A stretch of DNA of 64,000 nt from Pseudomonas lurida (GTDB taxonomy: Bacteria > Pseudomonadota > Gammaproteobacteria > Pseudomonadales > Pseudomonadaceae): positions 43,624-107,623 of the forward strand of contig NZ_JAAMRE010000022.1 in the NCBI RefSeq assembly GCF_013522705.1. The letters are read 5' to 3'. The first letter of the stretch is position 1. Each line of letters begins with the position of its first letter. Shown one piece after another: positions 48,653 through 57,715 of the stretch. Position numbers and translations under genes: made by a program. The notes beneath the pieces were generated by a model. It searched no databases. It worked only from the letters and a program-made list of their open reading frames with translations, and was not told the DNA's origin.

Positions 48653-49363
48653 TCAAAACCTGAACACTTCCATATCGGTACGAATCGGTGTGGCCATGGG
48701 CATCTTGGGCTTTTCCGGAGCAACCGGCTTGGCCTGGGCCGGCGCTTGTTTGCGCGGGGCTTCGGCGGCGATCGGCGGCTGGTTGGCCAACGGCTTGAGT
48801 GCCACCGACAATTGCTGGGCCAAGTGCTGCAACAACACGCCCTGGGCCTGGACCTGGGACGCGGTGGTGCCGGTGTGCTGTTCCTGCAAGTGCACGATGC
48901 GGTTGTCGCGTACCTGGCCACGACGGTCGATCAGACGCCACTGTGCATCAAGGATGGCCGGCTGCGAGCTGCCCGAGTCCAAACGTGTGATCGTCAGCAA
49001 TACCTGCACATCCGGGGTGAACCCGGTCGGTGCGGGCGCGAGGACCACCCGCTGGCTGTCCAGTTGACCTGCCACCTGGCGCAGCATCAGTTGGTTGATG
49101 TCGGACGATAAACTGCCCGCCCATCGACCATCGGTGGAACCTTGCAGGCTGCCGTCGTTCTGACGTTGCAGCAGGGTTTCACGCTGCAGGTAGTCCGCGA
49201 CGATTACCGGCCCCAGCAAAACCGCCATGCCGGCGGTTTGAGCTGGTTGAGCCGGACTTCCGCTGTCCAGCTGATACAGCGACACGGGTTGATGTGTGCT
49301 GCAACCCGCCAGCCCCAAAAGGCCAGCGAGCATGAAAATAAAAGGAAGGCGTGGAGCAGTCAT
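48653..49363 (-). CDS. PqiC/ABC-auxiliary-type lipoprotein
   Basis: 236 residues from the second of two adjacent ATGs (49363), which gives a better distance to GGATGG. Signal peptide with lipobox LAGC, Ser at +2 (outer membrane sorting). The body resembles the ABC transport auxiliary/PqiC domain (VSLYQLDSG, then GPVIVADYLQRETLL). The last 45 residues are proline/alanine-rich and disordered. PqiC proteins work with MCE proteins in lipid transport, but no MCE or pqiAB gene is next to it; its partner, if any, is elsewhere. It follows parC on the same strand. Confidence 0.8.
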   Translation of the reverse strand: MTAPRLPFIFMLAGLLGLAGCSTHQPVSLYQLDSGSPAQPAQTAGMAVLLGPVIVADYLQRETLLQRQNDGSLQGSTDGRWAGSLSSDINQLMLRQVAGQLDSQRVVLAPAPTGFTPDVQVLLTITRLDSGSSQPAILDAQWRLIDRRGQVRDNRIVHLQEQHTGTTASQVQAQGVLLQHLAQQLSVALKPLANQPPIAAEAPRKQAPAQAKPVAPEKPKMPMATPIRTDMEVFRF

Positions 49364-49540
49364 CATCCCATCCAGGTGGCTGCCACAAGGCGAACCACAA
49401 TGTAATACTAAAAAATAACCTGTACACGCTCGGCCACGCCGGCGCTGAAGAGGCCATATCATCCGTGAATATGCGCCATGACTCCAGCGCCAAAGCGTCG
49501 ATCTACGCGTTAAATCGTAGATCGAGGGCTCTAATCCGCC

Positions 49541-51805
49541 TTAAACGGACGTTTCCACCAACAAAGCATCCACTCGCTGGAAACCACGAGGCAATTTATT
49601 GCCGCGTCGACCACGCTCGCCCTTATAGTGCTCCAGGTCATCAGGGCGCAGCGACAGTGTGCGTTTGCCCGCCTGGAGTACCAGCGTAGCGCCTTCCGGG
49701 ATCACTGCTATGTCAGTTACGTACTCTTCACGACTGGCCACCCGCTCCCCGGGAATGCCAATAATCTTGTTGCCTTTACCTTTGCCCAACTGCGGCAAAT
49801 CACTGATCTTGAATACCAGCAGGCGCCCTTCGGTGGTCACCGACGCCAGCCAGTTGCTCTCGCGATCCTCCACCGGGCGCGGCAGAATCACCTTGGCGTT
49901 GTTCGGCAGGCTCAACAATGCCTTGCCCGCCTTGTTCTTGGCCTGCAGGTCTTCACCCTTGACCACGAAGCCATACCCGGCGTCGGAAGCGATCACATAC
50001 AGCGCATCATCGTCCGGCAACAGTACACATTCGAAATTCGCCCCAGGCGGCGGTGTCAGGCGCCCGGTCAGTGGTTCGCCCTGCCCCCGTGCCGATGGCA
50101 ACGTATGGGCCGGCACCGAGTAACTGCGCCCGGTCGAGTCAATAAACACCGCAAACTGATTGGAACGCCCGGCGGCTGCGGTCTTGAACCCATCACCGGC
50201 CTTATAGGACAAGCCGGTAGCGTCAATATCATGCCCTTTGGCGGAGCGAACCCAACCCTTTTCCGACAGAACGACGGTAATTTTCTCATTGGGCAGCAGC
50301 TCTGTTTCTGTCAGAGCCTTGGCCTCGGCGCGCTGGACAATGGGCGAACGGCGGTCATCGCCGTAGGTCTCGGCGTCTTTGATCAGCTCGCTGCGCACCA
50401 GCTTTTTCAGTTTGGCTTCGCTGCCCAGCAGGGCTTGCAGCTTGGCCTGCTCCTTGAGCAATGCATCCTGCTCATCGCGCAACTTCATCTCTTCCAGGCG
50501 CGCCAACTGGCGCAGACGGGTGTCGAGAATGTAATCGGCCTGGATCTCGCTCAGCTCGAAACGGGCGATCAGCTCGGCTTTCGGGTGCTCGGCGGTACGG
50601 ATGATATGAATCACTTCATCCAGGTTGAGGTAGGCAATCAACAAACCGTCCAACAGGTGCAGGCGACGCTCGACCTTATCGAGGCGGAATTGCAGGCGGC
50701 GACGAACGGTACGCACGCGGAACTCCAGCCACTCCACCAGCAGGTTGCGCAGGTTCTTCAACTGCGGCTTGCCATCCAGGCCAATAATGTTGACGTTGAC
50801 CCGGTAGCTGGACTCCAGGTCGGTGCTCGCGAACAAATGCTGCATCAGCACTTCGTGATCGACCCGGCTGTTGCTCGGGATGATCACGATACGGCACGGG
50901 TTCTCATGATCGGACTCGTCACGCAGGTCGGCGACCTGGGGCAGTTTCGACGGCTTGGCCTGCATCAATGCGGCGATCTGCTCCAGCACCTTGGCGCCGG
51001 ACACCTGGTGCGGCAGCGCGGTGACGATAATGTCGCCGTCCTCGATGTGGTACACGGCGCGCATGCGCACCGAGCCTTTGCCGGTTTCGTACATCTTCAG
51101 CAAATCGGCGCGCGGCGTGATGATCTCCGCTTCGGTCGGGTAGTCCGGGCCCTGGATATGTTCGCAGAGCTGCTCCACGGTGGCCTTGGGTTCATCCAGC
51201 AGGCGCACGCACGCGGTGGCCACTTCGCGCAGGTTGTGCGGCGGCACGTCAGTGGCCATGCCCACCGCAATGCCGGTAGTGCCATTGAGCAGGATATTGG
51301 GCAAACGTGCCGGCAGCACCAGGGGTTCGTCGAGGGTGCCGTCGAAGTTCGGCCCCCAGTCCGCCGTGCCCTGCCCCAGCTCGCTGAGCAGCACTTCGGA
51401 GTAACGCGACAGGCGCGCTTCGGTGTAACGCATGGCGGCGAAGGACTTGGGATCATCCGGCGCACCCCAGTTACCCTGGCCATCCACCAGTGTGTAGCGA
51501 TAGCTGAACGGCTGCGCCATCAGCACCATGGCTTCGTAGCAGGCCGAGTCGCCGTGGGGGTGGAACTTACCGAGCACGTCACCGACGGTACGCGCCGACT
51601 TCTTGTGCTTGGAATCGGCGTCCAGGCCCAACTCACTCATGGCGTAGATAATGCGCCGTTGCACGGGTTTCAGGCCGTCGCCGATATGCGGCAAGGCACG
51701 GTCCATGATCACGTACATGGAGTAGTTGAGGTAGGCATTTTCGGTGAAGTCAGCCAGCGAGCGGCGTTCTACGCCGTCTAAGCTGTCTGCGAGGATGTCA
51801 CTCAT
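49541..51805 (-). CDS. parC: Topoisomerase IV subunit A
   Basis: 754 residues. The catalytic Tyr lies in AAMRYTEARL near residue 126. The quinolone-resistance region reads HPHGDSACYE with Ser87 and Glu91, the sensitive state at both positions. The C-terminal beta-pinwheel is shorter than in GyrA and lacks its GyrA box. With ParE it unlinks daughter chromosomes. Confidence 0.98.
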   Translation of the reverse strand: MSDILADSLDGVERRSLADFTENAYLNYSMYVIMDRALPHIGDGLKPVQRRIIYAMSELGLDADSKHKKSARTVGDVLGKFHPHGDSACYEAMVLMAQPFSYRYTLVDGQGNWGAPDDPKSFAAMRYTEARLSRYSEVLLSELGQGTADWGPNFDGTLDEPLVLPARLPNILLNGTTGIAVGMATDVPPHNLREVATACVRLLDEPKATVEQLCEHIQGPDYPTEAEIITPRADLLKMYETGKGSVRMRAVYHIEDGDIIVTALPHQVSGAKVLEQIAALMQAKPSKLPQVADLRDESDHENPCRIVIIPSNSRVDHEVLMQHLFASTDLESSYRVNVNIIGLDGKPQLKNLRNLLVEWLEFRVRTVRRRLQFRLDKVERRLHLLDGLLIAYLNLDEVIHIIRTAEHPKAELIARFELSEIQADYILDTRLRQLARLEEMKLRDEQDALLKEQAKLQALLGSEAKLKKLVRSELIKDAETYGDDRRSPIVQRAEAKALTETELLPNEKITVVLSEKGWVRSAKGHDIDATGLSYKAGDGFKTAAAGRSNQFAVFIDSTGRSYSVPAHTLPSARGQGEPLTGRLTPPPGANFECVLLPDDDALYVIASDAGYGFVVKGEDLQAKNKAGKALLSLPNNAKVILPRPVEDRESNWLASVTTEGRLLVFKISDLPQLGKGKGNKIIGIPGERVASREEYVTDIAVIPEGATLVLQAGKRTLSLRPDDLEHYKGERGRRGNKLPRGFQRVDALLVETSV

Positions 51806-51878
51806 GCGGGCCTCATCATGGTCGGGTAAGGCGCAGCGGAACGGCCGCGGCGCTGAATCAATTCAAAAAATGCAGGGT

Positions 51879-52874
51879 TCACGGCTGGGCGCTCCAGCCA
51901 CCGGCCGGGGCGGCAAAACGATAGACCACCGGACGCTTCTCACCATCGGCGCGGGGGCCGAAGTTATTGTCCAGCCCGATCCAGGCGCCCTCGGCGTCGA
52001 TCACCAGCGCCTCGGCCAGCCCATAGGGTTGGTCATACCGGCGTTGCGGCGCCAGCATGCCTTCGGCAAACGACCAGCACCGTTCGACCGCGGCCGTAAC
52101 GGCATCGCGGCGACAGATCTGGTACTGGCTGCTTTCAAGGGTAAATAACTTGCCGTCGAACAACGCCAGGTCGGAGAAATTCCTCGATACCGCCTTGGCG
52201 TTGGGTACCTGGGCCGGCTGCATCTCTGTGCCGGCCTCACTCAGCAGTACGCAGCGCCCGTCACAGTCCCACAAGCTCTGCGGGCGCTTGATGGACACCA
52301 GCCCGCGCCGCTCACGCTCGGCCGCGAGCCAGAGCTGATTGCCCTGTGGATTCACCGCCAGGCCCTCGAACAGCGCATTGAAGTGCAGCAACATGCCACT
52401 GGCGCGGGCTTCGCGCACCATGCCGGGGGCGATCTTCAACCACTGCGGCGCACCGGCCACCGGTACTTGCAGCACCGCCGCATGAGCCTCGCTGACAATG
52501 TAGCGGTTACCCATGGCGTCACAGGTGATGCCTTCAAAATCCAGGTCCCCACCGCGAATGAACGACGCCGCCTTGGTGCGCGAGCGCAACCCCCAGGGCA
52601 GACCGGACTCGGGTACCGGCGGCACATCGATCTGTACGGTTTCGGCCTGCCAGGTCGGCGCGCTGATATCGAGGCGGTAGATCCGGTCGTCGTCGCGGTC
52701 GGACACCGTCCACAATTCATTGGCGCACACCGCAAGGCCCGACAGGTTGCCGCCGCGCATGCCTTCCACCGGGTGCTCGGACAAGAGCACCAGCTCAGCC
52801 ACGGGCGCGGCGGCCACCTGGGCGCTCGCCAACCCGCTCAATATCAGGATCGCCAGGGCGAAACCTGTGCGCAT
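51879..52874 (-). CDS. Secreted phytase-like esterase domain protein
   Basis: 331 residues with a signal peptide (GFALAILILSGLASAQVAAA). The body fits the 'esterase-like activity of phytase' beta-propeller family (GNLSGLAVCANELWTVSDR, LDFEGITCD, FEGLAVNPQGNQLWLA). Two Cys pairs could form disulfides. The reaction is unknown. Its ATG overlaps the parE stop (TGATG), so it is co-translated with parE and lies between parE and parC, an arrangement I recall from P. aeruginosa. Confidence 0.8.
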   Translation of the reverse strand: MRTGFALAILILSGLASAQVAAAPVAELVLLSEHPVEGMRGGNLSGLAVCANELWTVSDRDDDRIYRLDISAPTWQAETVQIDVPPVPESGLPWGLRSRTKAASFIRGGDLDFEGITCDAMGNRYIVSEAHAAVLQVPVAGAPQWLKIAPGMVREARASGMLLHFNALFEGLAVNPQGNQLWLAAERERRGLVSIKRPQSLWDCDGRCVLLSEAGTEMQPAQVPNAKAVSRNFSDLALFDGKLFTLESSQYQICRRDAVTAAVERCWSFAEGMLAPQRRYDQPYGLAEALVIDAEGAWIGLDNNFGPRADGEKRPVVYRFAAPAGGWSAQP

Positions 52875-54778
52875 CAGCCCAGTACCTCAGCCAGATTGCC
52901 CTTCGTCTCCAGCCAGGACTTGCGGTCGCCGGCACGTTTTTTCGCCAGCAGCATGTCCATCATTTCGCTGGTGGCGGCGAAATCGTCGAGGGTCAACTGC
53001 ACCAGGCGCCGGGTATTGGGGTCCATGGTGGTTTCACGCAATTGCGGCGGGTTCATTTCGCCCAGGCCCTTGAATCGTGTGACCTGGGGCTTGCCACGTT
53101 TCTTCTCGGCCACCAGGCGGTCGAGGATGCCATCACGCTCGGCTTCATCCAGGGCGTAGAAAATCTCCTTGCCCAGGTCGATCCGATACAACGGCGGCAT
53201 GGCGACGTAGACGTGGCCGGCATCCACCAGCGGGCGGAAGTGCTGCACAAACAGTGCACACAGCAGCGTAGCGATGTGCAGGCCGTCGGAGTCGGCGTCG
53301 GCAAGAATGCAGATCTTGCCGTAACGCAGCTGGCTCATATCGGCCGCGCCGGGATCGACGCCGATGGCCACGGCAATATTGTGCACTTCCTGGCTGGCCA
53401 GGACTTCGCTGCCATCGACTTCCCACGTGTTAAGGATCTTGCCGCGCAACGGCAGGATCGCCTGGAATTCTTTGTCCCGCGCCTGCTTGGCGGAGCCGCC
53501 GGCGGAATCGCCTTCGACCAGGAACAGTTCCGAGCGCATCGGGTCCTGCCCGGCGCAATCGGCCAGCTTGCCAGGCAGTGCCGGCCCCTGGGTAATGCGC
53601 TTGCGCTCGACTTTCTTGCTGGCCTTGAGGCGGCGACCGGCGTTGTTGATCGCCAGCTCGGCCAGGGCCAGGCCCAGTTCCGGGTGCTCGTTGAGCCACA
53701 GGCTGAAGGCGTCCTTGACCACACCGGAAACAAACGCCGCCGCTTCACGTGACGACAGGCGCTCCTTGGTCTGGCCGGAGAACTGAGGCTCCTGCATCTT
53801 CATCGACAGCACGAACGCGATGCGCTCCCACACGTCTTCCGGCGCCAGCTTCACTCCACGCGGCAACAGGCTGCGGTACTCGCAGAATTCGCGCATGGCA
53901 TCCAGCAAACCCTGGCGCAGGCCATTGACGTGAGTACCGCCCTGGGCGGTGGGGATCAGGTTGACGTAGCTTTCCTGCACGCTGTCGCCGCCCTCGGGCA
54001 ACCATAGCAGTGCCCAGTCGACGGCTTCCTTGTTGCCGGCCAGGCTGCCGCAGAACGGCTCGTTGGGCAGGCGTTCGAAGTCGCTGACGGAATCTTCCAG
54101 GTAGGAACGCAGGCCGTCTTCATAATGCCATTCGACCTTCTCGCCGGTACCTTTGTCTTCAAAGGTGACCAGCAGGCCTGGGCACAACACCGCCTTGGCC
54201 TTGAGCACGTGCTTGAGGCGGCTGATGGAGAATTTCGGCGAATCGAAGTATTTCGGGTCCGGCGCAAAGTAAACGCTGGTGCCGGTGTTGCGCTTGCCAA
54301 CGCTGCCGATCACTTCCAGATCGGTGGCTTTGTAGCCATCGGCGAAGGTCATCTGGTACTCGTTGCCGTCGCGCTTGACCTTGACCCGCACCAGGGTAGA
54401 CAAGGCGTTGACCACGGAGATACCCACGCCGTGCAAGCCACCGGAGAACTGGTAGTTCTTGTTGGAAAACTTGCCGCCGGCGTGAAGCTTGGTGAGGATC
54501 AGCTCGACGCCCGACACGCCTTCTTCGGGGTGGATGTCCACGGGCATGCCGCGACCATCGTCGGACACTTCCAGGGAATGGTCCGCGTGGAGAATGACGT
54601 GCACCGACTTGGCATGGCCAGCCAGGGCTTCGTCGACACTGTTGTCGATGACTTCCTGGGCAAGGTGGTTAGGCCGGCTGGTGTCGGTGTACATGCCGGG
54701 GCGTTTGCGCACCGGGTCGAGGCCCGAGAGGACTTCGATGGCGTCGGCGTTATAAGAGCTAGCGCTGGGAGTGGCCAT
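52874..54778 (-). CDS. parE: Topoisomerase IV subunit B
   Basis: 634 residues. GHKL ATPase with DNSVDEALAG, DDGRGMPVD and GGLHGVGISVVNALS; the TOPRIM part has EGDSAGGSAKQARD and DADSDGLHI. Partner of ParC. It is followed by the coupled esterase-like gene. Confidence 0.98.
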   Translation of the reverse strand: MATPSASSYNADAIEVLSGLDPVRKRPGMYTDTSRPNHLAQEVIDNSVDEALAGHAKSVHVILHADHSLEVSDDGRGMPVDIHPEEGVSGVELILTKLHAGGKFSNKNYQFSGGLHGVGISVVNALSTLVRVKVKRDGNEYQMTFADGYKATDLEVIGSVGKRNTGTSVYFAPDPKYFDSPKFSISRLKHVLKAKAVLCPGLLVTFEDKGTGEKVEWHYEDGLRSYLEDSVSDFERLPNEPFCGSLAGNKEAVDWALLWLPEGGDSVQESYVNLIPTAQGGTHVNGLRQGLLDAMREFCEYRSLLPRGVKLAPEDVWERIAFVLSMKMQEPQFSGQTKERLSSREAAAFVSGVVKDAFSLWLNEHPELGLALAELAINNAGRRLKASKKVERKRITQGPALPGKLADCAGQDPMRSELFLVEGDSAGGSAKQARDKEFQAILPLRGKILNTWEVDGSEVLASQEVHNIAVAIGVDPGAADMSQLRYGKICILADADSDGLHIATLLCALFVQHFRPLVDAGHVYVAMPPLYRIDLGKEIFYALDEAERDGILDRLVAEKKRGKPQVTRFKGLGEMNPPQLRETTMDPNTRRLVQLTLDDFAATSEMMDMLLAKKRAGDRKSWLETKGNLAEVLG

Positions 54779-54832
54779 GGGGTCTCATCGTGAGTCGTTC
54801 GATTAAAAAGTAACCTGCGATTGGCAAGGCGC

Positions 54833-55441
54833 TTACAGTGCCGAGAAATCGAAGGATTGATACTGATCTGCGCCAATGCCGGCAAAACCGAGCAACGCCG
54901 GCAGTTGCCGGGCAAACCCCTGGTAACCATGGTCGCCGCCCGCCTGGATGCGCAGGGCGCAGGCCCGGTAGTACTGCTGGGCTAGACGGTAATCCAGGGT
55001 TTCATCGCCGGTCTGCAACCACACCTGGTAACGCGTGGGGTCCTGGGGCGCGGGCACTTCCAGCTCGGCCAGCGCCGTTACATGATCGTGGGTCAGCTCC
55101 CAGGTTTCATCGGTATAGAGGTTCTTCTGGGTGCCCAGATAACCGTCGAACATTCGATGCGGGCTGACCGCCGGATTGACCAGCAGCGCCTTGAGGCCAT
55201 GGCGTTCGGCAAGATGGGTTGCATAGTAGCCGCCGAGCGAGCTGCCGACCAGCAGTGGGCTGCCCAGTTCTGCGATGGCTGCCTCCAATTGAGGAATCGC
55301 CTGACGCGGGTGGTGATGCAGCGCCGGGACACGCAACCGGTCGGACAGGCCGAGGTTATCCATCACGGTTATCAACTGGCTGGCCTTGTTGGAGGCCGGC
55401 GCGCTGTTGAAACCGTGGATATACAGGATCGAAGCCGACAT
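54833..55441 (-). CDS. yqiA: YqiA-family esterase
   Basis: 202 residues, start MSASILYIHGFNSAPASNKA. Alpha/beta hydrolase with nucleophile serine in VGSSLGGYYATHLAE and a His in GGDHGYQGF near the end. E. coli YqiA hydrolyses short-chain esters; the natural substrate is unknown. GGAGAG ribosome site. It stands upstream of parE on the same strand, as in E. coli. Confidence 0.93.
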   Translation of the reverse strand: MSASILYIHGFNSAPASNKASQLITVMDNLGLSDRLRVPALHHHPRQAIPQLEAAIAELGSPLLVGSSLGGYYATHLAERHGLKALLVNPAVSPHRMFDGYLGTQKNLYTDETWELTHDHVTALAELEVPAPQDPTRYQVWLQTGDETLDYRLAQQYYRACALRIQAGGDHGYQGFARQLPALLGFAGIGADQYQSFDFSAL

Positions 55442-55551
55442 GCCGGGCTCTCCGTGCTTGCGCTAAAACGCGCAGTTTACAGGGATCGGGGCGGTGTGAG
55501 CACCCGATCATCCAACCACCTCCCACAGTTTCTGTTCAGTGTTTGCAGCCG

Positions 55552-56367
55552 TTAATAGCCGTTGCTGCCGTAATCGACGCTGAAGGCGAATCCCTTGACC
55601 CGCTCCACGCCGGTCTCCAACCGTCCGTCGGCATGCAAACGCAACCAGCGATAGCCCGGTGCCTGTTCGCTGACCTTGAAATCCTCGCTATCGGGCGCGA
55701 ATTGAATACACGTGGAAGGCGACGCCAGCAGGCGCACGCCGTTGCGCTCGCGATCGATTTCCTGATGCACATGACCCCAGAGCAGCGCCTTGACCTGGGG
55801 GAAGCGGTCCAGCACGGCGAACAACGCCTCGGGATTGCGCAGGCCGATGGGGTCCATCCATTCACAGCCGATCGATACCGGATGGTGGTGGAAGCACACC
55901 AGGTGATGACGGTTCGGCGCCTCGCTCAGGGCCTGAGCGAGCAATTGCAGCTGTTGGTCCTGCAGGTAGCCGGGCACGGAACCGGGAACGGCAGAGTCAA
56001 GCAGGGTAATGCGCCAGTTGCCGACATCCACCACCGGTTCGAGCAAATCGCTGTGTGCGGCGGCGTGAACCATGATCCGCGGCTCGTCGTGGTTGCCGGG
56101 AATCCAGCGGGCGGGGGCATCGATGGCTGCGGTCAGGGCGCGAAACTGTTGATACGACTCCAGCGTACCGTCTTGGGACAAATCCCCCGTGGCCAGCACC
56201 AGGTCGATAGTCGGCTGCTGCTCGCGCACCAATTCAATCACCCGTTGCAGGCTCTGGCGGGTATTCATGCCCAGCAGCGTCGTGTCGCCCTCGGCGAACA
56301 GGTGGCTGTCGGACAGTTGTACCAGCAACGCCGAAGCGTCGGGGCTCACGGTGGATACGCTCGACAA
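55552..56367 (-). CDS. cpdA: 3',5'-cyclic-AMP phosphodiesterase CpdA
   Basis: 271 residues. Metallophosphoesterase motifs QLSDSHLF, GDLSQDG, GNHDEP, CFHHHPV and GHVHQE. A TTG at 56367 is preferred because GGGAGAG lies 5 bases upstream; a TTG six codons earlier is the alternative, and no ATG fits. CpdA lowers cAMP and so tunes Vfr-dependent control. It belongs to the nudF-DUF1249-cpdA-yqiA-parE strand group. Confidence 0.93.
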   Translation of the reverse strand: MSSVSTVSPDASALLVQLSDSHLFAEGDTTLLGMNTRQSLQRVIELVREQQPTIDLVLATGDLSQDGTLESYQQFRALTAAIDAPARWIPGNHDEPRIMVHAAAHSDLLEPVVDVGNWRITLLDSAVPGSVPGYLQDQQLQLLAQALSEAPNRHHLVCFHHHPVSIGCEWMDPIGLRNPEALFAVLDRFPQVKALLWGHVHQEIDRERNGVRLLASPSTCIQFAPDSEDFKVSEQAPGYRWLRLHADGRLETGVERVKGFAFSVDYGSNGY

Positions 56368-56464
56368 GGCGCTCTCCCAAGGCAATCACAGGAATGGACG
56401 GTTGACGCGATTATGCTGGGCAGGCCACAAAGAGGAAACCTGGGGAAGCAGACACAGTTCACAT

Positions 56465-56914
56465 CTATCGCACGACTTCGAACTCGTGCCCCAGGGCCAG
56501 GCAATGGCTCAACCACTCACCCAGGAACACATTGAGCTGGGCTTTTTCATCGGGCTGGTGCATGAACACGTTCGGGTAAGGATAGATGCTGCGAAAGCGC
56601 CGCGCATGTTCGGCGCTGATGACTTCGGCCATACGCGCGTCGTGGTACACCTGCACCTCCAGTTGCGGCACCGGCAACCACGGCAGGCTGTGCTCCTGGC
56701 GTATGCGCAGGGTGGTGGTGTACGGGCAGTTGACGATGACTTCCAGGGCCAGCACACCGAGCATCTGGTCACCATGGGTCACACCGATGCGCCGCGCCTC
56801 GGGGGCGTGGCGCATGTCGGGGAGCAAGCGCATCAGCCGCGCATAATTGGCCTCGCAGGCGGCTTGCAGCCCGATCAGGTCGACGCGATAACGTTCCCGT
56901 GCCTTTACTGCCAT
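56465..56914 (-). CDS. DUF1249 protein
   Basis: 149 residues, start MAVKARERYRVDLIGLQAAC, with the family features NYARLMRLLPD and QLEVQVYHDARMAEV. Function unknown (YqiB in E. coli). Its start overlaps the end of nudF by 10 bases, and the order nudF-yqiB-cpdA-yqiA-parE is the one conserved in gammaproteobacteria. Confidence 0.9.
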   Translation of the reverse strand: MAVKARERYRVDLIGLQAACEANYARLMRLLPDMRHAPEARRIGVTHGDQMLGVLALEVIVNCPYTTTLRIRQEHSLPWLPVPQLEVQVYHDARMAEVISAEHARRFRSIYPYPNVFMHQPDEKAQLNVFLGEWLSHCLALGHEFEVVR

Positions 56915-57522
56915 AACCCCCTCACTTGCGCGCGGTTAAGCGCTAGCCATTGCAGGGCGATAATGCTGGCTGCGTTGGAAATTTTGCCGTCGCGCACCGC
57001 TTGCAGGGCGTCTTCGAAGGCCCAGGTGGTGACGCGGATGTCTTCTGCTTCTTCTTCCAGGCCGTGAACGCCGCCTGCGCCCGTGCTGTCGCAACGACCC
57101 AGGTACAAGTGTACGAATTCGGTGCTGCCGCCGGGCGACGGGAAATACTTGGTGATCGGCCACAGCGCGGAGAAGGTCAGCCCAGCTTCCTCCTCGGCTT
57201 CGCGGTGCGCAACCTCCTCAGGTTGCTCATCCTTGTCGATCAGGCCGGCGACCATTTCGATCAACCAGGGGTTGTCGGTACGGCCCATGGCGCCCACGCG
57301 AAACTGCTCGATCAACACCACTTCATCACGCTGCGGGTCGTAGGGCAGCACGCACACGGCGTCGTGACGGACGAAGACTTCGCGGTTGATCACCCGGCTC
57401 ATGCCGCCGTCGAATTTCTCGTGGCGCAATTGCACGCGATCAAGCTTGTAGAAGCCTTTGTAGGCATTGTCGCGCTGCACGATTTCAATCGCTCTCGGCT
57501 TCGATTTTGCTGTGTCCGTCAT
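56905..57522 (-). CDS. nudF: ADP-ribose pyrophosphatase NudF
   Basis: 205 residues with an intact Nudix box (GLIDKDEQPEEVAHREAEEE then AGL, near 100-122) and the ADPRase region FPSPGGSTEFVHLYLG. It splits ADP-ribose into AMP and ribose phosphate. GAGGAAGG ribosome site. First gene of the run toward parE. Confidence 0.95.
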   Translation of the reverse strand: MTDTAKSKPRAIEIVQRDNAYKGFYKLDRVQLRHEKFDGGMSRVINREVFVRHDAVCVLPYDPQRDEVVLIEQFRVGAMGRTDNPWLIEMVAGLIDKDEQPEEVAHREAEEEAGLTFSALWPITKYFPSPGGSTEFVHLYLGRCDSTGAGGVHGLEEEAEDIRVTTWAFEDALQAVRDGKISNAASIIALQWLALNRAQVRGLWQ

Positions 57523-57715
57523 ATCCCTTCCTCGTTATGCCTGGGCAATTCGCGCCATCCTAACGCGCTCAAGCCCGTCGGCGCAGCCCCTTTCCGGTTG
57601 CCGGGATAGACGGCGAGCGTCAAACTCACTCTAATGAGCTTAGTGGCGAACTGACTGCCTTGCCGGGAGTCGAAGCTGCACAAATCTGGCTCTTATCGTT
57701 AGACGAAGGACATCC

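Noticed and set aside
49628..51781. 717-codon open frame antisense to parC
   Set aside because: Shadow of parC.
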